Positions 1 to 5,264 of a stretch of 5,264 nucleotides of DNA are shown piece by piece; position 1 is the stretch's first letter; every line of letters begins with the position of its first letter. The position numbers were made by a program, and so were the translations under genes. Below the pieces are notes generated by a model that worked only from the letters and a program-made list of their open reading frames with translations, ran no database searches and had not been told where the DNA came from. This stretch comes from Treponema sp. (GTDB lineage Bacteria > Spirochaetota > Spirochaetia > Treponematales > Breznakiellaceae): the NCBI GenBank assembly GCA_031258265.1, contig JAIRNB010000126.1, positions 1-5,264 of the forward strand, given 5' to 3'.

Positions 1-2
1 GG

Positions 3-1577
3 CTACAGCGTAACTCCGTTTTTGAATATGGCAATCTCCCGGCAGTCATGCCCTTCACTTTTGGTTCTTGTCCGGCCGGAAGCAACCGCCCCGATAAGCT
101 GAAGCAATTCCGCGAGAATCCGGTCCGGGCTTTCACTGAGAAGCCGGCCCGCGTCAAAATCTATCCAGTTGGGTTTCCGCCGGGCGAGGCTGGAATTACT
201 GGCAATCTTGATAAGCGGGACCGGGGCCCCCAGGGGAGTCCCCCGGCCGGTGGTAAAGAGGATCAACTGGGCCCCCGCCGCGGCAAGGGCGGTGACGGAT
301 ACCATGTCGTTTCCCGGACCTTCAAGGAGCTGGAGCCCCGGACCGGCGATCCGCTCCCCGTAGCGGCAGAGGCCCCGGATAGGGGAAAGCCCTCCCTTTT
401 GCACACAGCCGCAGGATTTCTCTTCCAGGGTACTGATACCCCCGGCCTTATTTCCGGGGGAAGGATTTTCATAAATGGGCTGGCCCTGGGAACGGTAGTA
501 GGCTTTGAAGTTTTCGATAAGAGAAACGGTCCGGTCAAAAATCTCCCTGCTTTCGCAGCGATCCAAAAGGATCTGTTCCGCGCCAAAGATCTCCGGGATC
601 TCGGTAAGGACCGCCCCCGCCCCCCAGGCGCAGAAACTATCGCAGACACGGCCCGCCAGGGCATTGGCGGTGATACCGGAAAGACCGTCGGAACCGCCGC
701 ATTTAAGACCCAGAATAAGCCCCGCCGCTTCCGCCTTCTCCCGCCGGGCCCCGGCGGCATAGCCCGCCAACTGTTTTAACAGCCGCTTCCCCTCGGCGAT
801 CTCATCATCGCAGTCCTGGCAGCGCAGGAAAGCCATCCGCCGGGGATCTTCGGCAGGGGGTCCCAAAAATTCCTTAAAATCTTCCAGGGTATTATTCTCG
901 CAGCCCAGGGACAGGATCAGTACCGCGGCGGCGTTGGGGTGCAGGGCGAGACCTTTAAGAATCCCCCGGGTGGCTTCGTGATCTTCCCCCAACTGGGAAC
1001 AGCCGTGGGGATGGGTCCAGGCATAAACCCCGTCGATGCCCCCTTCCCCCCGGCAAAATTCCGCATCCCCCCAGCGGGCCAAAGTCCGGGCTGCCCCGTT
1101 GACACAGCCCACGGTGGGGATAATCCAAATTTCATTCCGAATACCAATCCGCCCGTCGGGGCGGCGGTACACCTGAAACACGGGCGGGGCCGGCGATCCC
1201 CCCCGGCCCCCGGCTTTTGACGCGCCGGACGGCGTATTTTCCCCGTCCCGTATCCCCGGCCAACTGTAAACAGGATTCTCCGCAAGAAGGGTCCGTAAAT
1301 TATGGGTATGAACCCAGGACCCGGCGTATATGGGCCGGGACGCCGCCCCAATAGGAAGACCGTATTTCAGGACCCTTGTCCCCGCCGGAATGTCCCGCAG
1401 GGCGATCTTATGGCCCTGGGGAACATCCTCCCCCACCCTGAGGCCCCCGGAAATACCGCCCGCCGGGCCGAAACTTTCCCCCAAAACAAGCTCTTCCCCG
1501 CTTCGCAGATTCCGCAGGGCTACGGCCACATGATCGCCGGGGTGTATCCTAAAAACGGCCTGCCCTTCGGGAGCCAT
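3..1577 (-). CDS. uxaA: Altronate dehydratase (D-altronate hydro-lyase)
   Basis: This enzyme dehydrates D-altronate to 2-keto-3-deoxy-D-gluconate in the cytoplasm, the step after tagaturonate reductase in galacturonate breakdown. The roughly 525-residue product aligns along its length with remembered E. coli UxaA (495 aa). Residue numbers here count from the GTG. An N-terminal SAF-type domain (about 8-95) contains GHKIAL and KYGLPIG. The large GD_AH catalytic domain (about 135-525) contains RNEIWIIPTVGCVNG, HPHGCSQLGEDH (190-201), LGCENN, KCGGSDGLSGITAN (293-306), PIYENPSPGNKAGG and WIDFDAG. It ends in IFKNGVTL, nearly identical to the E. coli end, so the gene is complete, with a TAG stop at 3-5. 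The Cys and His residues in these motifs probably include the metal ligands of this family. A Gly/Pro/Ser-rich linker at about 106-133 is longer than in E. coli. The start is either GTG at 1580 or ATG at 1577. Both follow a GGGAAGG Shine-Dalgarno site, and either overlaps the uxaB stop, so translation is probably coupled. Confidence 0.96.
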   Translation of the reverse strand: MAPEGQAVFRIHPGDHVAVALRNLRSGEELVLGESFGPAGGISGGLRVGEDVPQGHKIALRDIPAGTRVLKYGLPIGAASRPIYAGSWVHTHNLRTLLAENPVYSWPGIRDGENTPSGASKAGGRGGSPAPPVFQVYRRPDGRIGIRNEIWIIPTVGCVNGAARTLARWGDAEFCRGEGGIDGVYAWTHPHGCSQLGEDHEATRGILKGLALHPNAAAVLILSLGCENNTLEDFKEFLGPPAEDPRRMAFLRCQDCDDEIAEGKRLLKQLAGYAAGARREKAEAAGLILGLKCGGSDGLSGITANALAGRVCDSFCAWGAGAVLTEIPEIFGAEQILLDRCESREIFDRTVSLIENFKAYYRSQGQPIYENPSPGNKAGGISTLEEKSCGCVQKGGLSPIRGLCRYGERIAGPGLQLLEGPGNDMVSVTALAAAGAQLILFTTGRGTPLGAPVPLIKIASNSSLARRKPNWIDFDAGRLLSESPDRILAELLQLIGAVASGRTRTKSEGHDCREIAIFKNGVTL

Positions 1578-3214
1578 CACCGGAAACCTTCCCGGTCCTC
1601 CCCGGCAGCCCGCGCCAGGGCTTCACCCATACCCGCCCGGAGGATCAGGGCCAGGTTTTCCGTCACCGCTTCCCCAATCCCGGAATAAGCGTTTAGATCT
1701 TCCCCCCACCAGTCGCCGAAGGAAAGGACAGCGCGGACCAGTTCAGCCAGGCTGGAAAGATCATAGGCGGGGGCCGGGGGCCCGGAAGAACCGGAGCCAG
1801 ACTCCGCGCCCCGGCAGTCCGCCGCGCCGGAAGCGGCGGCCGCGTCCCAGAGGGCGGCAAAACGCCGCAGAATTTCTTCATCGTCCCTTATGGGGTAGAA
1901 TTCCCCCGCCCGGCGGCCCTCCATTTCGTTAGCGGAGGGATTCCGCCCGCGGTAAAAAAGGATAAGCGCCGCCAGGGAGCAGCAGAGGGCCCGGGGAGCC
2001 CCGCGGTATTTTTTATAGTATGAAAGGATCGAAGGAAGCACCCTGATTTTAAATTTGGACAGGGAATTAAGGCTTATGGAAAGCAGCCGGTGTTTGATAA
2101 AGGGATTAGCGAAACGTTCCAGGGTTTCCTCCGCAAAATGGACAAGCCCTTCGCGGGATACCCCGGCGGCATCCCGGCTATTATTAGTATTACTGTTTGT
2201 CCGGCTCTCCGCCGAATTTAATTCCAGGGAAGGGATAATCTCCCCAAAAAGAGAGCGCCGCATGAACCGGTAAACCAGGGGATCTTCCACACACTGGGCC
2301 ACGGTATCAAGGCCGTAGAGGTAAGCGGCAAGGGCAGTAGAACTGTGGAGGCCGTTAAGGACCCGTACTTTCCGCTTCCGGTAAAAATCAAGATCGCCGG
2401 TCCAGACAACCTTTAAGCCCGCTTCTTCCAGGGGGAATTCCTTCCGGTAATCCCAGGCCGGGGGTTCCTCGATAACCCACAGGTAAAAAAGTTCCCCCGC
2501 GGTTAAAAGATCGTCCCGGTAACCCAGCTTCTCCCAGAGGGCCTCCGCCTCCTCTCCGGGAAAACCTGAAACAATACGGTCCACCAGGGTATTGCAGAAC
2601 ACGCAGGATTTCAGCCAGCGGGCAAAACCGTCCCCCAGGCCCCATTCCGCGGCGTAACGTTCTACCAAAGCCCGCAGGGTTTCCCCGTTCCGGTCGATTA
2701 ACTCGCAGGGAATAAACACCAGGGCCTTCGCGGGATCTCCCCGGAAAAAATCATAACGCCGGTAGAGCAGGGCCGTAACTTTACCGGGGAATGAAAGCTG
2801 GGGCCGGTCATCCAAACGTTCCCCGGCCCTATAGACAATCCCCGCTTCGGTCGTATTGGAAAAAACAAAACGGAGATCGGGGTTTTCCGCACAGGCAAAA
2901 TATTCATCAAATTGGGTGTAGGGATTAATACAGCGGCTTAGGGACCTTACCGGCCTGAATTCCTCCACGGCCCTGCCGTCCACAAGACCCCGGAGGACCG
3001 TGGTGTAAAGCCCCCCCTGGGCGTTGATCAGCGCCCCCGCGCCCCCCTCCCGGTTCCGGGGCTGAACCGCCGCCACATTACCGTTAAAACCGGTCCGCTC
3101 ATTTAAAATATCGATCTGCCAGTCCGCAAAGGCCCGCAGAAAATTCCCCTCGCCGTACTGGAGAATCCGCTCGGGCCGTTTCACGATCCCCAAAACCTGA
3201 TCAATAGTTTTCAT
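1577..3214 (-). CDS. uxaB: Tagaturonate reductase (altronate oxidoreductase)
   Basis: This NADH-dependent member of the polyol-specific long-chain dehydrogenase family reduces D-tagaturonate to D-altronate, supplying the substrate of UxaA. The core aligns closely with remembered E. coli UxaB (483 aa). Numbering from the longest frame (569 aa, ATG at 3286), it shows QYGEGNFLRAFADWQ (43-57), FSNTTEAG (142-149), IPCELID, NTLVDRIV (232-239) and KVRVLNGLH (306-314). The last gives the family's K-x4-N-x2-H catalytic set: K306, N311, H314. The C-terminal domain has ANPFIKHRLLSISLNS. I chose the ATG at 3214 because MKTIDQ... then aligns with the E. coli N-terminus (MKTLNR...). The frame stays open upstream through four more 18-bp units, so a start at 3286, 3250 or 3232 is possible. 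No start has a good Shine-Dalgarno site. Low-complexity insertions lie at about 357-379 and 481-508. Paralogous mannonate or fructuronate enzymes (UxuB) are less likely, given the motif match and the uxaA neighbour. Confidence 0.95.
   Translation of the reverse strand: MKTIDQVLGIVKRPERILQYGEGNFLRAFADWQIDILNERTGFNGNVAAVQPRNREGGAGALINAQGGLYTTVLRGLVDGRAVEEFRPVRSLSRCINPYTQFDEYFACAENPDLRFVFSNTTEAGIVYRAGERLDDRPQLSFPGKVTALLYRRYDFFRGDPAKALVFIPCELIDRNGETLRALVERYAAEWGLGDGFARWLKSCVFCNTLVDRIVSGFPGEEAEALWEKLGYRDDLLTAGELFYLWVIEEPPAWDYRKEFPLEEAGLKVVWTGDLDFYRKRKVRVLNGLHSSTALAAYLYGLDTVAQCVEDPLVYRFMRRSLFGEIIPSLELNSAESRTNSNTNNSRDAAGVSREGLVHFAEETLERFANPFIKHRLLSISLNSLSKFKIRVLPSILSYYKKYRGAPRALCCSLAALILFYRGRNPSANEMEGRRAGEFYPIRDDEEILRRFAALWDAAAASGAADCRGAESGSGSSGPPAPAYDLSSLAELVRAVLSFGDWWGEDLNAYSGIGEAVTENLALILRAGMGEALARAAGEDREGFR
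1587..1593 (-). promoter_or_regulatory. Ribosome binding site of uxaA
   Basis: Read on the minus strand this is GGGAAGG, 6 nt before the GTG at 1580 and 9 nt before the ATG at 1577. Both spacings work, so it does not decide between the two starts. It lies inside the last codons of uxaB, consistent with a tightly packed operon. It is the clearest Shine-Dalgarno site for any gene in the window. Confidence 0.6.
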
Positions 3215-3286
3215 AGAGCCGGATATTTTCATAGACCCGATAGTTTTCATAGAACTGGAAGTTTTTATGGAACCGGAAGTTTTCAT
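3197..3286 (-). repeat. Five tandem 18-bp units spanning the uxaB start
   Basis: Five consecutive 18-nt units run on the minus strand: 3286-3269, 3268-3251, 3250-3233, 3232-3215 and 3214-3197. The typical unit is ATGAAAACTATCGGGTCT. Units 1, 3, 4 and 5 begin with ATG, and unit 2 begins with ATA. They are in frame with uxaB and encode MKTSGS, IKTSSS, MKTIGS, MKISGS and MKTIDQ. The last diverges in its final third where conserved UxaB sequence begins. The units differ by several substitutions, so the array is not freshly expanded. It either adds 24 residues to the protein or serves as a row of alternative starts. Confidence 0.95.
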
Positions 3287-3291
3287 AGGGC

Positions 3292-3320
3292 CGGACCGGC
3301 GGAATCAAAAACCGCGTCCG
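3292..3320 (-). promoter_or_regulatory. Intercistronic stem-loop before uxaB
   Basis: In the 43-nt gap between the hydrolase stop codon and the first possible uxaB ATG, the minus-strand RNA can pair CGGAC with GTCCG and, inside that, GCGG with CCGC. This gives nine pairs, one 2-nt bulge (CG) and a 9-nt loop rich in U. The stem ends 5 nt before the ATG at 3286, covering the place where a Shine-Dalgarno site would be. The U-run is in the loop, not after the stem, so it is not an intrinsic terminator. A role in RNA processing or in hindering initiation at the first ATG is inferred; folding was done by eye. Confidence 0.45.
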
Positions 3321-3329
3321 CTGGGGGCA

Positions 3330-4226
3330 TCATTCGGCGCTCACCTCTTTACCCTCCCGCAGAATCAGGGGCTGGCCGGGGGCAAGGATACGGCCCCGGC
3401 GATCGCCGCCCTTTATGCTCCCCAGAACTTCCTCCGGATCCCCCGAATGGGCGGGATTCCCGCTTCTAAAAGTCCCGTAATGACAGGGAACCAGGAGGGC
3501 GTCCTTCAGACTGTTCGCCAGCACCACCGCCCCCTGAAGACCCAGATGGTAGGGGTCCCGGGAAACATCCAGAGCCAGGACCGTGACATCCCGCAATTCA
3601 ATGTGGTGTTTCATAAGCCGGGTATCACCGGGAAACACAAAAACCCCATCCTGGGTGCTTATCTTAAAGCCGCAGCAATCCGCCGGGCCAAAAACCGGGC
3701 CGTATTTATCCGGGTCCGAAAGCTGCCAGGGATGATCCGCCGGCAAAAGCTCTATCTTAGCGCCCCCCATATCAATGGTATTACCGTTTTTCCCCCGCTT
3801 GGGAGGGCCGGACTGGGGAATACCGGAAAGGCAGCGCACCGGAGAGGCCCCCAGTTCCTCCAGCCGGTCCCTGCAGCAGGGAGTGCCAATAAAAACAGGG
3901 TCCAGCTTCATAAGAAGCTTTGCCGTTTCCGGCCCCAGGTGATCGTCATCGGTGTGGGTGTAAAGAACCGCGTCAAGCCGGGGTATTTCTTCCACATCAA
4001 GGGGCCAGGGACCAAACAGTTCAGCGCCGTTCTCACTCAGGACCGGAGTCCCGGACCCGGTAACCAACAGCGGGTCCACCAGAAAGACAATCCCCCGGAC
4101 ATTCAGCATAAAACCCGCCTGCCCAAGCCAAAACAACCGGGTATCCCCGGCCGAGCCAAAATCTTTCACCGACATCTTCTGGGCTACCGGCGCAATACAC
4201 TGACCTTCCGGTGTTCGTTGCATCAT
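3330..4226 (-). CDS. Metallo-beta-lactamase-fold hydrolase, UlaG-like
   Basis: A predicted cytoplasmic metal-dependent hydrolase of 298 residues, a usual length for UlaG/UPF0173-type members of the MBL superfamily. The sequence shows the opening strand FWLGQAGFML (32-41), VDP at 50-52, the metal motif THTDDDH (90-96), ADH at 163-165, FPGDT (198-202) and VPCHYGTF (246-253). Likely ligands are H91, D93 or D95, H96, H165, D201 and H249. The usual HxHxDH motif reads H-T-D-D-D-H, with Asp replacing the second His. There is no signal peptide or membrane segment. It is the first gene of the cluster with uxaB and uxaA, so opening a sugar-acid lactone, as UlaG does for ascorbate-6-phosphate, is a reasonable guess, but the substrate cannot be read from sequence. 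The start is uncertain: ATGs at 4226, 4223 and 4175 all lack a good Shine-Dalgarno site. The fold needs only residues from about 30 onward. Confidence 0.88.
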   Translation of the reverse strand: MMQRTPEGQCIAPVAQKMSVKDFGSAGDTRLFWLGQAGFMLNVRGIVFLVDPLLVTGSGTPVLSENGAELFGPWPLDVEEIPRLDAVLYTHTDDDHLGPETAKLLMKLDPVFIGTPCCRDRLEELGASPVRCLSGIPQSGPPKRGKNGNTIDMGGAKIELLPADHPWQLSDPDKYGPVFGPADCCGFKISTQDGVFVFPGDTRLMKHHIELRDVTVLALDVSRDPYHLGLQGAVVLANSLKDALLVPCHYGTFRSGNPAHSGDPEEVLGSIKGGDRRGRILAPGQPLILREGKEVSAE

Positions 4227-4230
4227 AGCT

Positions 4231-4236
4231 ATTATA
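4231..4236 (-). promoter_or_regulatory. Probable -10 element of the hydrolase-uxaB-uxaA operon
   Basis: The minus strand reads TATAAT, a perfect sigma-70 type -10 hexamer, in an AT-rich patch between GC-rich stretches. Only 4 nt (AGCT) separate it from the ATG at 4226. Transcription starting 6-8 nt downstream would begin within or at the paired ATG ATG, giving a leaderless message, or a short leader for the ATG at 4175. I see no convincing -35 hexamer at 16-18 nt spacing, which lowers confidence. Confidence 0.4.
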
Positions 4237-4373
4237 TATACTCATTTTTATCCTAAATGACTACAAATTCTCACCGGGAACAGGCCGCCTGCCGTCATTT
4301 TTTTCGCCGTCTTAGTTAAGGAGGGGGGGCACAGGAGTCCCGAAAGCCGGGCTTCCGGCCCCCAAGGCGCGGC

Positions 4374-4429
4374 TGTTTCTAACGCTGCGCGCACTACCTC
4401 AGCTAAAGCTGAGGCGCATTAGTTCAACA
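4374..4429. repeat. Long bulged stem-loop (imperfect inverted repeat)
   Basis: Four nested paired segments close on one loop. From outside inward they are TGTT (4374-4377) with AACA (4426-4429), CTAA (4379-4382) with TTAG (4419-4422), TGCG (4386-4389) with CGCA (4415-4418), and CCTCAGC (4397-4403) with GCTGAGG (4408-4414), around TAAA. Most unpaired bases fall on the left arm (CGC at 4383-4385 and CGCACTA at 4390-4396), while the right arm is continuous from 4408 to 4422. That makes 19 pairs in 56 nt. The right arm overlaps copy 1 of the direct repeat. Whether it acts as DNA or RNA is unknown. Confidence 0.55.
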
Positions 4430-4459
4430 TGGGGGCATTACTGGCGCTAGGCCGTGCCG
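4412..4459. repeat. Direct repeat, copy 1
   Basis: This copy begins AGGCGCATTAGTTCAA, continues with a 4-nt variable spot and GGGGCAT, then after 11 further bases has GGCCGTGCCG. It matches copy 2 at 4605-4643, with the first 16 nt identical. The second block (GGCCGT, one variable base, CCG) is 9 nt nearer in copy 2. The start-to-start distance is 193 bp. The left part also forms the right arm of the stem-loop at 4374-4429. Confidence 0.8.
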
Positions 4460-4604
4460 CATTACCCAATATACAGCCTTGCGGCTGTTCATCTTGGCCC
4501 GCCCACGCTCCAGCCTCCTCGGGCCGCTTCGCGGCCCTGCGGTGGCTTCCGCTACCCCCCCTGTTTTGGTGTTAGTCACCCCGCGCGCGGCCGCTTGTAT
4601 GCAC

Positions 4605-4643
4605 AGGCGCATTAGTTCAAATTTGGGGCATGCGGCCGTACCG
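4605..4643. repeat. Direct repeat, copy 2
   Basis: The second copy reads AGGCGCATTAGTTCAA, then ATTT, GGGGCAT, GC and GGCCGTACCG. It shares 16 identical leading bases, then GGGGCAT and GGCCGT-x-CCG, with copy 1. It lacks the upstream CTAA...TGCG partner that lets copy 1 form the long stem-loop, so it looks like a partial or diverged element. It ends about 20 bp before the proposed -35 of tag. Confidence 0.8.
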
Positions 4644-4664
4644 GCCCGGCGGGAACCGAAATCC

Positions 4665-4693
4665 TTGTACCATGCCATGCTTTTTGTTAAAAT
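4665..4693 (+). promoter_or_regulatory. tag: Probable sigma-70 type promoter of tag
   Basis: A -35 candidate TTGTAC (4665-4670, 3 of 6 consensus bases, with the important TTG) is separated by 17 nt from a -10 candidate TAAAAT (4688-4693, 5 of 6). The predicted transcription start falls at about 4700-4702, at the tag ATG itself. With no Shine-Dalgarno site before that ATG, this would make the tag message leaderless or nearly so. Confidence 0.5.
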
Positions 4694-4701
4694 ACGGTGA
4701 T

Positions 4702-5264
4702 ATGGCAGCCGAAAAGATCCGTTGTCCCTGGTGTCTCGGGGACCCGTTGTACATTACATACCATGACAACGAATGGGGCCGTCCGTTAAAAAACAACCGG
4801 AAACTCTTTGAGCTGCTTATCCTCGAAGGCGCACAGGCAGGTTTATCCTGGCTGACTATTTTGAAACGCAGGGAAGGCTACCGCGCCGCCTTTGACGGTA
4901 TGGACCCGGAAAAAATCGCCCGTTACGGCGAAAAAGATATTACCCGCCTCCTGGAAGACGGAGGCATCATCAGAAACCGGCGGAAAATACTATCCGCCAT
5001 AGAAAATGCCAGGGCCTACCTTAGCCTGATGGACGGACCGCGGAGTTTCTCCAGGTGGCTTTGGGATCATGTAGACGGCAAACCCATTATCAACCATTTT
5101 GACGCCATGTCCCAAATCCCCGTCACCACCCCCCTGGCGGAGGGAATATCAAAGGAACTCAGGAAATTAGGTTTTAGTTTCACCGGCCCCACGATAATTT
5201 ATTCTTTTCTTCAATCCGCCGGATTTGTAAACGACCACCTTACAAGCTGCTATTTAAGAAATGC
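4702..5264 (+). CDS. tag: DNA-3-methyladenine glycosylase I (3' end cut by window)
   Basis: This base-excision repair enzyme removes 3-methyladenine from alkylated DNA. The 187 whole codons visible match remembered E. coli Tag (187 aa) from end to end. Key features are C8, the YITYHDNEWG segment (Y20, H21), LEGAQAGLSW (E42, W50), GIIRNRRKI, NARAYL, GFSFTGPTIIYSFLQSAGFVNDH, and H179 with C183. C8, H21, H179 and C183 correspond to the zinc-binding set C4, H17, H175 and C179 of E. coli Tag at the same spacings. E42 and W50 correspond to its base-recognition pocket (E38, W46). The extra C11 makes a CPWC at the N-terminus. No stop codon is reached, but by family length only a few codons should be missing. 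The ATG is the only sensible start: it leaves seven residues before the first zinc Cys, and no upstream in-frame ATG precedes it. It is divergent from the uronate cluster and probably functionally unrelated. Confidence 0.96.
   Translation, partial: MAAEKIRCPWCLGDPLYITYHDNEWGRPLKNNRKLFELLILEGAQAGLSWLTILKRREGYRAAFDGMDPEKIARYGEKDITRLLEDGGIIRNRRKILSAIENARAYLSLMDGPRSFSRWLWDHVDGKPIINHFDAMSQIPVTTPLAEGISKELRKLGFSFTGPTIIYSFLQSAGFVNDHLTSCYLRN

Larger units (their letters stand above)
4227..4701. other. Divergent intergenic region rich in hairpins and repeats
   Basis: This 475-bp stretch separates two genes pointing away from each other. I see no credible gene in it; short open frames on both strands have compositions dictated by repeats and GC runs. 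Near the hydrolase it is AT-rich (about 4227-4320), then strongly GC-rich with a G-run at 4323-4329. Hairpins seen by eye, as stem/loop/stem, are GCCGG/GCTT/CCGGC (4346-4359), CCTCAGC/TAAA/GCTGAGG (4397-4414), ACAGCC/TTGC/GGCTGT (4473-4488), GGGCCGC/TTC/GCGGCCC (4521-4537), GGTG/TTAGT/CACC (4568-4580) and GGCCG/TAC/CGGCC (4634-4646). A perfect palindrome CCGCGCGCGG sits at 4581-4590. None is followed by a T-run, so none looks like an intrinsic terminator. The density suggests a dispersed intergenic repeat element or a structured RNA. Confidence 0.6.

Noticed and set aside
48..779. Open plus-strand frame of 243 codons opposite uxaA
   Set aside because: It lies entirely antisense to conserved uxaA sequence and has no family motif. 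Its composition is what the opposite strand of a GC-rich gene produces.
3267..4256. Open plus-strand frame of 329 codons opposite the hydrolase
   Set aside because: It is antisense to a gene with clear MBL motifs. Its translation is Arg/Pro/Gly-rich with no recognisable domain, typical of the mirror frame of GC-rich coding DNA.
4281..4304. Hairpin CAGG/CCG/CCTG followed by seven Ts on the plus strand, like a terminator
   Set aside because: The stem has only four pairs, the T-run starts 6 nt after it, and no plus-strand gene ends upstream. It lies in a promoter region instead.
4319..4329. AAGGAGGGGGGG resembling a very strong Shine-Dalgarno site on the plus strand
   Set aside because: No ATG, GTG or TTG at a suitable distance opens a meaningful frame. 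It is better explained as a G-run in a GC-rich element.
4374..4643. True integron attC sites or a cassette array
   Set aside because: The end motifs do not match RYYYAAC and GTTRRRY exactly on either strand, copy 2 lacks the left arm, and the flanking genes are an ordinary operon and a housekeeping gene.
4412..4643. A CRISPR remnant
   Set aside because: There are only two repeat copies, 193 bp apart, with an internal length difference and no regular spacers or cas genes.
4424..4700. Short open frames on both strands of the intergenic region (84 and 73 codons)
   Set aside because: They run through hairpins and direct repeats, lack convincing ribosome sites, and overlap each other. I take them as by-products of the repeat element.

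Overview
The window holds a uronate-catabolism gene cluster on the minus strand, a structured and repetitive intergenic region, and the start of a DNA-repair gene on the plus strand. All four gene calls rest on conserved protein motifs and remembered family sequences; no search was run. The DNA is bacterial and GC-rich, with long C/G runs in the coding strands. The proteins resemble those of a carbohydrate-fermenting gut or anaerobic bacterium. A spirochaete of the termite-gut Treponema type is my weak guess, from general appearance only.

Layout, read in transcription order on the minus strand: a metallo-beta-lactamase-fold hydrolase (4226 to 3330), a 43-nt gap containing a stem-loop, tagaturonate reductase uxaB (start 3214, or up to 3286, to 1577), then altronate dehydratase uxaA (1577 or 1580 to 3), which overlaps the uxaB stop codon. 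UxaB reduces D-tagaturonate to D-altronate, and UxaA dehydrates D-altronate to 2-keto-3-deoxy-D-gluconate. The two therefore form consecutive steps of the galacturonate (pectin) branch. The uronate isomerase, KDG kinase, KDPG aldolase and a transporter are not in this window. The hydrolase upstream could supply a lactone- or ester-opening step, but that is inferred from position and fold only.

From 4227 to 4701 lies a 475-bp divergent intergenic region with no convincing gene. It carries many hairpins, two copies of a 39-48-nt direct repeat 193 bp apart, an elaborate long stem-loop, and probable promoters at both ends. Each promoter lies so close to its start codon that the mRNAs may be leaderless or nearly so.

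From 4702 to the window end, plus strand, is tag, encoding 3-methyladenine DNA glycosylase I, cut by the window edge within a few codons of its expected end.

The least ordinary features are five tandem 18-bp units at the 5' end of uxaB, each beginning with a start or near-start codon, and the repeat- and hairpin-rich intergenic element. I see no clear evidence of a wholly new multi-gene system.
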